From: Peronospora farinosa
Lineage: Eukaryota; Oomycota; Peronosporomycetes; Peronosporales; Peronosporaceae
Reading direction: 5' to 3'
NCBI GenBank assembly: GCA_947646735.1
Contig: CANTFK010000966.1
Coordinates: forward strand, 1 to 64,000
Length of the DNA: 64,000 nt
Positions 22,672-33,585 of this stretch are shown in pieces (position 1 is the stretch's first letter; every line of letters starts with the position of its first letter). The notes under the pieces were generated by a model. The model searched no databases. It worked only from the letters and a program-made list of their open reading frames with translations, and was not told the origin of the DNA. Both the position numbers and the translations under genes were made by a program.

Positions 22672-24112
22672 GTGCTCAACTGTCGAAAACCCTTCGCCCA
22701 CAAACGAACAAGAAATGTCCAGAGACCCAACACCCAATCCAGCAGCATTCCCAAGCACCATCATCGGGAGTGCAACAACCAGCATCATGGCGGAACAACT
22801 TATACCTTGCAACTGTACGACTTGTCCGGAGCTCACGCTCCGGACTCACTGAACACAATGCGGGACTACTTCCGGCGATTCCGAAAGCTGAGTGTAAAGG
22901 GCCTTGATGTAATTGGTTATGAGGCCTTGCAACGTTCTTAATGTGCCTTCATCCAACGTTGGAATTGGATGCGCGAGGATGGTAGAAAATACCAACTGTG
23001 GCTCGACAATCGTGAGGAGCTTCGCACCGATCACTCCATCGACGCGCTACGCGAAAGGGTGGATAAAAGTGCTTGGAATGAGGAATGCCTCTGCTTCGTC
23101 CATGTCAATGAAGGATGCCAATCTTGTGACTCGACTCCACGCCCAACTCAAGACGAATGGCGACGACACATCGCTGAGTGTCCACTCAGCGATCGCGAAC
23201 GAAGTTATATTGCAAAGTATGAGCGAAGTCTGAGCGAACGGAGAAGCGCAGTTATTCGTGGTGCGCCTCGCTGGCAGCACCACTCGCGACAGCGGAGTCA
23301 ATCCCCGCGGAATCATCAGCGCAGGGCAGCGAAGCGTTCGCTTGTCCGTCCTGCTTCGCGATTCTCGCCTCGCAATCGTGGTATGTATTCACCGCGACGT
23401 TCTCGTTCACGGAGTCATTCTCATTCGCGACATCGTTCTCGTTCACGGCATCGTTCTCGTTCGCGTCATCGTTCCCGTTCCCGACGACGTGGATCTCCTT
23501 ACCACTCTCGTTTGTCACGAGAGCGTTCGCGTGCTCGCCCGCCTTGGAATAGTCCGACTTCGTGGCTTCATACGACAGAACCGCATCTGGAACGTCACGA
23601 AGGAGCGAGGAACGTGGTTTCCATGTATCCTGCTCGGGAGGGAATCCAAGTCAACGTACTCGGTACCTGCGCACGGATGGAACCGCACGCTTCTCATGAA
23701 CCGACTGCAGTAATGGTTGTGGAGGGTCCTCGTGACCCACAATGCGGTCTACAATCCAGCGCACCTGTCCCTCCGCATCAACAAGCGGAGGAGGGCCCTC
23801 GCGATGGTAGTGCTGGCGTCCTGGTTGCTCAGGACGACGTTGATCAGGCCGTGAATAATAGCTGCCGATGCTCGGCTGGAGGCTGAGGCTGCCAGTGAAC
23901 GTGCTGCCCAGGCGGAGAAGACTTCGAGTGAGACCCGGCAGTCGAACCGTGAACTGCTCGAACGGATAAGGGTTCTGGAGCGCCAGGGGCTTGGTCAGGT
24001 TCAGACGGGATCGAGACCCCGCCCCATGTCATCGGCGCGTCGAGCACGACGGGAAGGCCGTTCGACTTACGAACCCCTGAAGCCGGCGTCGGAGCCAAAC
24101 CGTGAAGCGTAG
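22672..24112 (+). CDS. Antisense-encoded protein of family A (copy in A3, two frame breaks)
   Basis: This runs against the element from just inside the 3' LTR into the DNA that also encodes the end of integrase. From 22672 it encodes a basic N-terminus and TYTLQLYDLSGAHAPDS, with a stop (TAA near 22939) where A1 has a sense codon. It resumes at about 22969 with QLWLDNREELRTDH and CFVHVNEGCQSC. A long Arg-Ser repeat region (23390-23490, RSRSRSHSHSRHRSRS) resembles SR proteins. After one frame change near 23860 a coiled-coil-like tail (LEAEAASERAAQAEKTSSE, LLERIRVLERQ) ends at TAG 24110-24112. Total about 480 residues. Function unknown; the Cys/His motif and SR region suggest RNA or zinc binding, as inference only. 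Confidence 0.6.
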
Positions 24113-27100
24113 CCGGACGATATTCCTTCTGCCGCCCGACATAGAATGTCGGGTGGAGTCGCAGTGAAGAGGGGACGTCGAGTGTATAAGCGTCGCCAAT
24201 TGCCTTCAGAACCTTGAATGGACCGATGAAGCGTGGCGCGAGCTTACTCGCGCCCAGATTAGTGACCGCAGAATCCCTTAAACCTTCAGTAGATAATAAT
24301 ACACGGTCACCTTTCTCAAACTTGCTCATGTTCCTTCTTCCATGTTTGTCAGCGTTCTCCTTCTGTTGGTCTACCGCAGATTGTAGTGCGTCGCGTACAA
24401 ACCGGGTGATGGCTTGACGTTGGAGTATAAATTCCGACACAGCCATGTCATCAATTGGTCGCGCCGACTCAATCGGCGCGTAGTTGGCAGTAGGGGAACG
24501 CTTACCCGAAGACGGGTCAATCAATGTCTGCGCAGTCTATCGAGTAATGGGGACGCCACGTCTGATGGCGTCAAAGTGGCCGTTTTTGCCTTGGATCGTG
24601 TTACTGCATTCGCGCTCAAAATACCGTGAGCTGCACTCGATCCTTGTTTATCACGTTTATCCCCCCAGAGTGGAGCTACTAGGTGTTGTGGGTCGCCCCA
24701 CGGCCAGGAGAGTAGGAACACGAGGGTGACAAGCCGAACTCACAAAAAATAACGTTAACCCTGTTGACGCGTTTACGGCATTATTGATTGCGAACTCAGC
24801 AAGTGGTAAAAATGCACTCCAACTTGTAAATGACGTAGCATAACTTCGAAGAACGTCTTCGAGGACCTGGTTCACGCGCTCAGTTTGCCCATCTGTTTCC
24901 GGATCGGCCGCTGATGACATCTGCAGTTTTGTCCCGGGGAACAATGACGTCCAAAATGCATATGTGAATCGCGGATCAGGGTCCGAAACAACGTTTTCTG
25001 GAAGGCCACGATGACGGAAAACCGCGTCAATAGAGTGCTCCGCGGTCTCTGCCGCGGCGATCTTAGCGTGAACAGGCACTATATGTGTCATCTTGCTGAA
25101 TCTGTCAACAAAGACCAAGATGCCCTTTCGAGCTTGACTATTGGGCGCAAGCCCGTAAATGAAGTCCATCGAAACTGATCTCCAGGCCTCTGCTGCAATT
25201 GGCAACGATCGCAAGGGAGCCTGTGACGATGGAGATGGCTTCACACGCTGGCATATTTCGCACGTTCGGATCCAGTTGCGTACCCACTTATACATGTGGG
25301 ACAGATGAAGTCTCGAGACACAGCCGCGAAAGTCTTTTCGCGGCCTAAATGGCCGCCAGCAGGGACATCGTGATCCTCGTGGATGATTCTTGCACGCAAA
25401 TCCATGTCGTTGGAAATACACCGTGCGAGGAGCATCGAATTGATCGATGCTTTACAGAAGCAATCGCCGTCTAAACTGTATCGATGAATATGGTCGCGCT
25501 TGGTACGGGATAATGCTCCCAGTGCAGCATCGCTGGGAGCACGCAGATACTCGATAATGTCTGCATAATCTGAGTCACCATTGTACGCTGCGACGATCTC
25601 ATCACATAAACACGGCTCGGGTGTAACCCGAGTTAAGTTCAACGATACACACATTGCACATCGCACATCATCGTCCTCGTCATCAGTAGCCTGGCGACTC
25701 AGAACAGTCCGAGGATCGTAGTCGGGACGTCGTGACAAGGCGTCAGCGAGAATATTGGTCTTGCCTGGCTTGTAATGCACGACGAAGTTGTACTCAGAGA
25801 AGAATGAGAGCCATCGTGCCATCCGTTGGGACAGGTGTGGACTCTTCATCGCTGTGCGCAGCGATGCATGATCGGTATACAGAGCAAACGTACGTTCACC
25901 AAGTAGATGCACGCGAAACTTGATGAGTGCATAGCGCATCGCTAATAACTCCTTGTAGTGAACCGGATAGTTTTTCTCAGCTGGCTTCATCTGTCGCAAC
26001 TGGTAACTCACGACTCGTTCACGGCCCTCATCATCAAATTGCATGAGGGCACAACCGATTGCAAAATCACTGGCGTCGCAAACCACGTGGAACGGCTTGG
26101 AATCGTCTGGTAGGACCAGGACTGGCGCTGACGCTAGGCTCTTCTTCACTTCTGCTTGGTGCTCGGGACGCCACAACCACGTGACGTCTTTCTTCAAGAG
26201 TGACGACAAAGGCTGAATAGAACCATCATAATCCTTCGTATACTTGTGCAAATAATTAGCCAAGCTGAGCCACTGGCGCAACTCCGTGGGGATCTTGGGC
26301 GTGGGCCAAGAACAGATGGACGACACCTTCTCTGGACCAGCTCGAACTCTCGATTTACTCACATAGCAACCTAACACCGGAATCTCCGGTGCACAAAAGA
26401 CACACTTCTTGAGATTCGCGTACAACTTGTTGTCCCGCATAACCTGAAACACTTGCTTCAGGTGTTGAAGGTGAACTTGGACATCGTTGAGGTTTCCCTC
26501 GGCGTGAATGTGGACGAAAATGTCGTCAAAATAACTTGGGGCAAAGTTCCGAAGAGGTCTCAACACTTGAAACACCATGCGATTGAAAGTGGCCGGAGCG
26601 TTCTTCAACCCTTGTGGCATTACCAGCCACTCCCATAACATGCCACTCGAGGTGCTCACCGCGGTGAGTGGGATATCGCTCGGTCGCATCAAAATCTGGT
26701 AAAAGCCATCGGTCAAGTCGATGGCACTGAAAATGACACTTCCTGACATGGAATTCAGCACCATGTCCTTCCTGGGAATAGGCGGTTGCGCAGAAATAGT
26801 GGCATCATTCAACTTATTAAACGCATGCACTATCCGCCGGCCTCCCGTATCCTTCTTCACGCAGAAGGTTGGACTCGAATTTGGAGAGATACTCTCACGC
26901 ACATGACCCGCCTTGCGGCGGCCTTCAAAGGATGCGTCAATAAATTCGACTTGATTTCGAGGCAACGGCCACTGCCGTGTCACACAATACTTCGACCCTG
27001 GCACGAGATCAATCTCGTGCCGAACACCACGGTCCGCAGGAAGTTCAGCCGGGATCTTGTCCGGGAGCACGTCTGCATACTCACGAGCAATGTCGTAGAC

Positions 27101-28638
27101 GGGGTTACCAGACTCTCGCAGATCCTCCTTGACTGTGATGCAAACCTTTCCTCACGCGCAGACTTCGGCTCAGCGCTTCGAGGAAGCGTCATATCTTTCT
27201 CGTTCGCCACAGCATCACCTCGTTGGTGATTAGACCACTTGTTCTACAGTGCCTCCCTTAAGGTCACGTAGGAAATGCTCCCAGGAAAGCCCTGGAAGGC
27301 TAGTAATGGAAGACGCATCACGAGGAAGACTCTCGACCTCGATATATTGGCGCCTTTGTGGACTCCCTTCCACGTACACGATAGCGTGGACACATTCCAA
27401 CGCTAAATTTTTGGTGCTGTTGTCCCCATCGTGCTTCGAGTCACTACTCGAAGCTGGCGAACCGCAGTCAGGTGATAAACCATCACCCCCTCTAGGCACT
27501 GGATGTCGTCATCCAAGATGCCGGAAACACTGGACGGGAGTATCCCAAACTCGACCGTCGACACTTGATGCGGGAGCTCCTGCTCGGCCGCCGTAAACCC
27601 GTGTGGGAGCCCCTGCTCAACCACAGTATGCCCATGTGGGAACCTCGGTTCGACCACAGTGGGTTATGATGGGAACCCCGGTTCGACCATCATGCTCTCG
27701 CGTGGGGACTCCTTTCCGTCCACCTTGTACTCGTGTGGGAGCCCCTGCTCGACACAATATGCCCATGTGGGAACCTCGGTTCGACCACAGTGGGTGATGA
27801 TGGGAACCCCGGTTCGACCATCATGCTCTCGCGTGGGGACTCCTGTCCGTCCACGTCACACTCGCTGGAGAGCTCTTGCTCGTCTTCACAATGCCCTTGT
27901 GGGAGCCCCTGCTCGACCACAATAGGTGCAGATGGGAACCCCGGTTCAACCACTGCATTCTCGTGCGGGAACCCCTGTTCAACCGCATTAATGACGCGCG
28001 GGAACCCCTGTTCGACCGCGTCGTCCTCGTCGTCCTCTTCGCTGAGGAGTCACTGTCACTTTTGTCTCGAAGAACAGAACAAGCAGTGCAGAGAGGGCCA
28101 TCGCTCGCTCTGTGTACCGCCAGCGTCGTGGAATCACGATCCACGACTGTGACGTTCGGCCAGTCACTTGGAGATACCAAGAGATGGGTAAACACTTCAC
28201 TGACATCGAACTTGCGTCGACGTCTCACTGATCTGGCTAACCAGTCGATCTGGGGCTTATAACGTGCCAACCATGGCATGCCCAGTATGCAATCGAATGC
28301 ATAATTCATTGCGATCACCAAGAAATCATCATTACTGCGAAAGCCATCAAACGTGTACGGCAACGACACTTCGCGCCGCAATACGCGGTGTGGTTTCCCG
28401 TCAGCTAACTTGACGACGACTTGGCCAGGTCCCTTACGGACCTTAATGCTGGGAGGGAGCATCGATAAACAGGATTCACGAAAACAAAATTCGCTGCTCC
28501 TGAGTCCAGGAGATCTCGCAGAGGTCGCCGGACGCCGGCGACATGTAAACTGACGATAATTAGACGTGAATCAACACTCGTAGTGGTGGCATGTAACCGT
28601 GCGCGTAGCGCAGGAGGACTGGAAGGTTGGGCTGCCAC
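23844..28638 (-). pseudogene. pol of A3: protease, linker, RT, RNase H, integrase
   Basis: The protease active site LLDSGAANFVF lies in 28405-28638, and the domain continues at 27821-28462. RT and RNase H form a 609-codon frame (25241-27070) with YCVTRQWPLPRNQ, LVMPQGLKNAPATFNRM, the YFDDIFVH catalytic motif, YTDHASLRT and the first integrase cysteines. The integrase core is at 24657-25421 (CEICQRVKPSPS, MDFIYGLAP, SDPDPRFTYAF, E in DGQTERVNQ). The tail, with the FIGPFKVLKAIGDAYTLD module, is at 23844-24524. Frameshifts at about 27100, 25300 and 24600 separate the segments. The polyprotein would be cut into enzymes for reverse transcription and integration. Confidence 0.9.
27599..28030 (-). 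repeat. Tandem repeats in the protease-RT linker (family A)
   Basis: Imperfect units contain GTGGGAACCTCGGTTCGACC, GGGAACCCCGGTTCGACCA and GGAGCCCCTGCTC. On the minus strand they encode recurring [18 protein letters not shown] and VEQGLPHG segments. A2 has a shorter array at 4225-4510. Confidence 0.75.
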
Positions 28639-29533
28639 CGGGGGACTCGGACCTCCGTTCCAACCAGTAGGGCGCCCTGCACCTACTGGTCCCGACCGTT
28701 TTTTGGACGTGCGGCCGGTACAGCACCCTCATGATGGGCATCCACTGCTTGCACCGATATCGGTGCTGGCTCACGGCACTCAGCTGCGCGATGCCCTGGC
28801 TTGCGACAACGAAAGTAAAAAATTTGACGCCCGGTGCGAGCATCACCCTTATGGTAAATGACACGTCACCGGTCACCCGACGACTCAATCACGTCGATCT
28901 CCATAGGTTCTGGACCAGAAGGCCGGGGAATGTTGACGACCGAGGGTTTGGCATAGTCTTTTGTGACCCTAAAGTCTTCACGGAGTGCGATGGCAAATGC
29001 CTCCTCCAATGTGGCAGGCTCGGCGCGCTCCAGCGATAAGCGGGTCTTCCCTTCACGCATACCATCCACAAAGATATTCACTGCTTGTACATGTCCATGG
29101 GGTGCGTGATAATACACGACGCGAGATTACTATCCATCTGTACGTAGTCACGCATCGCCATTTTACCCTGTCGCATCCGACAGGAATCTTGATCGCACCA
29201 GTTTTTCTTCTTGTGGTGGCTCGAAAGCAAGACGAAGATCGTTCTGGATGGTATCCAAGGTGGGGAATGCGTGCTCGTCCACAACGAGCTTACCAAGGGC
29301 CCACTCCTTGGCCTTCCCGGTGAGGCGGGAAAGAAGAAAGTTGACCTTCGCCTGGGTGCCTGGAGAAGTCTCGAGGCGATGGCGATATCAACTTCTCGGA
29401 ACCACCAATTCAGCGACAACCGGTCCTTGCCTTCTCCAGAGTATAGGGAGGTTTCCATCTTCACGGGCTCATTACGTGAAGAGCGCGAGGGAGTTAAGCC
29501 TCGCCGGTTGGATTCGGCGAGCTCGCGTGCCAT
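28571..29533 (-). pseudogene. gag of A3
   Basis: It starts MARELAESNRRGLTPSRSS and continues with [20 protein letters not shown]. Later pieces are GMREGKTRLSLERAEPATLEE (28866-29117) and a decayed zinc knuckle, RCRKPGHRAAECR (about 28790-28830), in a different frame. The family B copy has an intact CxxC version of the knuckle. At least two frameshifts are needed to join the parts. Confidence 0.8.
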
Positions 29534-29738
29534 AAACTCATGTATGGCGAGACGTTGCGCTTTAGAGTCGCTGATCTCATCAGCTACGCGACGAATGCCT
29601 CTCCTGATATCGCCGCGAGGCGATTAAGGGCATCCTACTCAACACCAGTGAGATGGGGGAAGGTCGCGTGCTCCAGAAATAAATCTGGAGCGTCAAAGTA
29701 CGACGATTCGCTCATCCCAAACTCGAGCATAGGAAGGA

Positions 29739-29754
29739 CTACAAAGTGCTACCA
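29739..29754 (-). other. Primer binding site of A3
   Basis: On the minus strand TGGTAGCACTTTGTAG begins two bases inside the 5' LTR. TGGTAGCA complements the GCUACCA 3' end usual for initiator tRNA-Met; the remaining bases would have to match the oomycete tRNA. Confidence 0.6.
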
Positions 29755-29756
29755 GG

Positions 29757-30092
29757 TGTAACGGGGCTAGAACGTACCTTCACTAGCTCACACGCGCGCT
29801 TGAGGAAGACTCAAGCCCAAGTATTAGGTATTAAGTACTTTTTACTCTGATTTTTATTTAAGTCGTACTACTTACGAAGATTTTAGTCGTAATAAATACG
29901 ACAGTGTTCCCGCCTTTCGGGAACCACACAATTTCAGGTTGATTTATCATTGGTCCATATTGGGGACTTTAGGCCCAATAATAAACCAATAATAAATTAC
30001 CACGCTGTGCCCGCTATTCGGGCCCAGCACCTGCCTACATATGTAATTGTTTGTTTATGTTAATACTATATGTGTAATGTAGCCCATTACAG
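29757..30092 (-). repeat. 5' LTR of A3 (336 bp)
   Basis: Same length and termini as the 3' LTR. It is followed by GAGTA. Confidence 0.95.
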
Positions 30093-30097
30093 AGTAC
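30093..30097. repeat. Target site duplication of A3, right copy (GAGTA)
   Basis: Identical to 22295-22299. Confidence 0.95.
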
Positions 30098-30140
30098 CTC
30101 AAATGATGGGGACATATGTTCCATCAACACACTGTGCTCA

Positions 30141-30350
30141 TCACCACTTTGAGGGATGGCAATGGCGTGCTAGAAAGATCCTCATCCGCACAATAGTGGT
30201 GCTCTCTGCTGACAAGCTGACATTAGATGTCGGCGTTGTCACAGAGAAACTTAGCGACGGCTGCGAGTTATCGTGGAGCGTACGCTTTGTGCTGGTCTGC
30301 ATGGAAGCCTTCGCAGACGATCCATCAGCCTTACCACGTTTCGGTGGCAT
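30141..30350 (-). pseudogene. N-terminal part of second MULE gene
   Basis: The minus frame starts MPPKRGKADGSSAKASMQTS and is rich in Ser, Thr and Lys. A frame change near 30160 is needed to continue into the segment at 22047-22260 on the far side of A3. It begins about 60 bp inside the right inverted repeat and points towards the transposase gene. No domain recognised; it resembles a disordered accessory protein. Confidence 0.4.
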
Positions 30351-30408
30351 CTTCTTGCTTAGGATGTTTTACAAAAATGTGTAAAACGTTTTAAAGAGGT
30401 GGATGGTG

Positions 30409-30789
30409 TAACGGGACGATGGTTATACGAGTTCATTAAGTATATGATACTTAACGGGTAGGTCTAAAAGGGTACGCGGTACCTTAGACCTACCACTTGG
30501 GTAAGGTACATCAATGTGACCCACCCTCGTGAATGTGATATCCATGGATGAATTTGCATTCAACGGGGATGACGCCTAGTTGGGACTAGGCGACATGGTG
30601 ACGCTTTAAACGGACGTCATCATCGAGCTTAAATATATTTTAAGCTCGCACGTAGGGTCTTGAATTTGCTAAACATTGTCCACTGCGCACGAGAAGCTGA
30701 ATAATCTTCTGCGTGTCGTAAATGAAGCACTTGTTAGAAGTTCGTTGCGCGGTTCACTTAGACTACCGGCAACGGTTGGTACAGCGCTT
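30409..30789 (+). repeat. Right inverted repeat of MULE
   Basis: It starts TGTAACGGGACGATGG and shares long blocks with the reverse complement of 18208-18137 plus 9478-9079, by eye at roughly 80 percent identity. Both copies lose similarity at an AAGCGC-type outer end. A purine-rich tract (30391-30405) precedes it, so an LTR of another retrotransposon family is an alternative reading. Confidence 0.65.
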
Positions 30790-30808
30790 CTGAAATGGGG
30801 CACCCTCC

Positions 30809-31225
30809 GACTATACTGATAACAGTATAGTCTACTTTCACTGATCACAGTGAAAGCAGGTGCCTCAATTACCTCTCTTACACAAGAGGCAGAGGAAGCT
30901 TTACTTCTAAACGATACGCTTAGAAGTAGAGAAAAAATTGTATTTAATATAGTTAACTATCTAATACAACTAATCTGTTATAACCTATGTTAACTATATT
31001 AAACTACAACTATGTATTTTGACAACTTGCCCTCCACTCATTGCGCGCGTCCATCGGTCATTCGTTGGTTGATATGATGGCCCATATCAACCAATGATAG
31101 GGCATCTCCAATCTAGGAACAATATTATAAGAGAAGATAATATTGTCAAATATTATTAGTTGTAATAATATTTTTATTGACACTTCATATAAGTGTCAAT
31201 ATTATGTAACGGGCTCACCCCGTTA
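30809..31225. repeat. Cluster of perfect short-loop hairpins
   Basis: Exact inverted repeats are at 30809-30832 (9-bp arms, 6-base loop), 30835-30856 (9, 4), 30902-30928 (9, 9), 31065-31094 (12, 6), 31119-31146 (10, 8), 31175-31201 (11, 5) and 31207-31225 (7, 5). No coding capacity. The region is AT-rich and of unknown origin. Confidence 0.9.
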
Positions 31226-32557
31226 TAGTGGCCATCTCTTTCGCCAACGCGCCACTCACGATCACCCGCATGACATGATGTACACTGTAGCCGAGCTACA
31301 CAGCTCTTAAGTCATAGGAAGACTTCTTAGGCTGAAAGCCTCTTAGTTCTATAGAATTAGTTAAAAGTTGACGGCTTAAAGCCACTTGGTTCTATGGAAC
31401 TAATTAAAACGGCTACGAAGTCTACCCGTTCTACGGAACTAGGAGGGACTTTTTTTCTAGTCTACACAGCAATAGCTTAAGGTTCATAGAACCATCGCAC
31501 AGAGTGCAAGAACAAGCTAGATACTTAGAAACTCAGAGAACCAACGCACGAAGTGACAAGAGAACAAGTTTTGGAAAGATTTGCGATTTTTAACTCAAAA
31601 TGAAAACTCATTTTATTTATGCATAAATTTCTATGAATAATCCTACACGAAGACCCTACACTAGATTAGTTACTCTTATAGTAATAATAGGATGCCATCG
31701 TCTGTTAGTTGGATTTGGAATCACCCACATCAGTGTATGTTGTATTTAGGATATAGTAACAGACCGTCTATTTCAAACATTAAGGATTGGTAAGATGTCT
31801 GTAGTGCTTCTACCAGGACTTCGTCATTCTTCGCCTCGCTGGCTCAATCTGCTGGCTCGAGACGTCGGGCGTCACGGGGGACACTCCGAAAAGGGCACGT
31901 GGAATCGGGTATCCAGCCCGAGGTGTAAACAGTGGCTCAATGATCGCAACAAGCGCCGGGCACCACACCGATCAGTCCCGATCGACCGCTGATGCACCTG
32001 GACGGGGCCGATCAATTCACGTTCTTGGCAAGTTCACTTCGTGGGATCGAGATTCGCGCTCGGCGATCGAGTCGGCGGCTTGAAGGCTGACGTAGAATAG
32101 CAGGAATTATCGGGGAAGAAGGGAATGATAACCGCGGTCGTCGATCCTCTCCCCCCGGGGATGACAGGGTTGGTGCTCCCTTTACGGTTCGCACGCTGCG
32201 CTTGCCCCCCATAGCGCACGCAGCAGAGGAAAAACCTCCCCCCTCTATATCCTGGGCCTCCCGTTGGAGAAACTTCCCGCCCTGGTCTGAGGGGGCCGGT
32301 TGACCGGCTCTTTGGAGGTCTTCGTTTCTTGGCCGTTGTTGCTCGAAGGCGCGAATTGGGAAGTGTGTTGTATTTAGTACTACTGTATCAATTATGAAAG
32401 TGATACCGATAGTATAATGTATTACCGATACCATATACGTCTATAATACCCCTTTTTTAATAATATCGGTATTGAGAATACATGATATGCAAGATAGAAA
32501 CTTCAACCGTAATGTACTTTCGGTATGATGTTACAACCGTCGTGTAACCCCGTTACA
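31226..32557. other. Gene-free repeat-like DNA
   Basis: It begins with short repeated motifs (TTCTATRGAACTAATTA-like, 31350-31440) and has a GC-rich middle (31800-32340). TGTTGTATTTAG occurs twice (about 31740 and 32367), and the stretch ends with CCCCGTTACA at 32557, a terminus typical of the LTRs in this window. Frames of 65 codons (31795-31992) and 140 codons (32012-32434) show no family resemblance. It is probably a worn retrotransposon or long LTR. Confidence 0.45.
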
Positions 32558-33585
32558 TGCACCCTCACCATTGCGGCAAATGGGTGCGAATTAAATTTGG
32601 TCGTGGGTGTGTGGGTAAGAGTCTTTCATACTTGCTGTTGTGTTTCGTTCGCGCATTCTTGCTTGCTTCCGTGGCATCAACTTGCTACAGCTCATTGAAA
32701 TGGAATCAAATGTAAGCAATGCATGTCCAGACTTGAGTCAAATCATTAGACAGATGATTCCATCCGAACCTTCTGACGCCAATCGCTGGCTTCCTCAGTA
32801 GCATACGTTGATGAATGTGGCTCGGCTTTTCCCGCTCAGTCTCGTCGCCGCTACAGCGTAGAAGGTTGCTGCCAGCTTGCTGGAAAAGTGATAATAGCAG
32901 ATCCAGGCTGATCCATCAGCGATGTCCAAAGCCTTTGTTGTTGTATTTTGTATCCGTGTAAAAGACATGCATGATAAAGTCCAGACTTACAGGTGCATTA
33001 CAGTCAACTTCATTGAGACAGCAGTCCATAACTACATGTATTCATACTGCAGCGCTTCAGCAGCATCAACAAGCCATGGAATTGTAAATAGTGATTCAAT
33101 CATGGGCCTGTTGCCGTGTTTATCCTTGGCGTCATGTGCGCTCGTCTACTGTAATGCTTTCCTTTATCGCAATGTGACGTGACGAAGCAGAGCTCTTTAA
33201 ATACTCTCTGTCAGGGTAAACGGACATGCTAAAGGTAATAGAACCGAGATTGAAACGTGCAACCGCGACGTGGCATCACGACAGTGGCCCGAAGAAGGTC
33301 CTCCTTCATTAGCTGTATTGCGTGACGTTGTCGCAAAGTCATCACCAATGTCCTAGACGCTTCACTCCTCTCGAAGCTTTCGTCATATCATCATTATCAT
33401 GAACTGCAAATACGTGACGCGACATCTCGTCAAGCCATTTTAAAGTTCCTTGTCACGTTCAATCCCCTCCCCCCCCCCCGCTCTGCCCTTGCTTCGACGT
33501 ATTCCGTTTCAATAATGCGTACTATTACGATAAAGTAAGTTAAAAGAGAAATGCCACCACGAGGAAGGTGTAATGCAATATATAT
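32558..33585. other. Intergenic, no gene seen
   Basis: An 86-codon frame at 32922-33182 looks random. Otherwise there is only a C run at 33471-33480. It marks the change from transposon-rich DNA to the host gene island. Confidence 0.6.

Larger units (their letters stand above)
22300..30092 (-). mobile_element. Complete Ty3/gypsy family A element A3 (7793 bp)
   Basis: The order on the minus strand is 5' LTR (29757-30092), primer binding site, gag, protease, repeat linker, RT, RNase H, integrase, opposite-strand gene, polypurine tract and 3' LTR (22300-22635), flanked by GAGTA duplications. The two LTRs differ by about six substitutions and two single-base indels over 336 bp, so insertion is fairly recent. 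Gag and pol nevertheless contain several frameshifts. It is inserted into the second gene of the MULE. Confidence 0.95.

Noticed and set aside
25241..27070. The 609-codon pol frame of A3 as an intact polyprotein
   Set aside because: It begins after the protease and breaks before the integrase core; it is the longest surviving fragment only.
31780..32340. Ribosomal RNA or tRNA gene in the GC-rich segment
   Set aside because: No recognisable conserved rRNA block or cloverleaf was found.
32012..32434. 140-codon minus-strand frame in GC-rich DNA
   Set aside because: It has no homology and random-looking composition, and it lies in repeat-like DNA; high GC explains the open frame.
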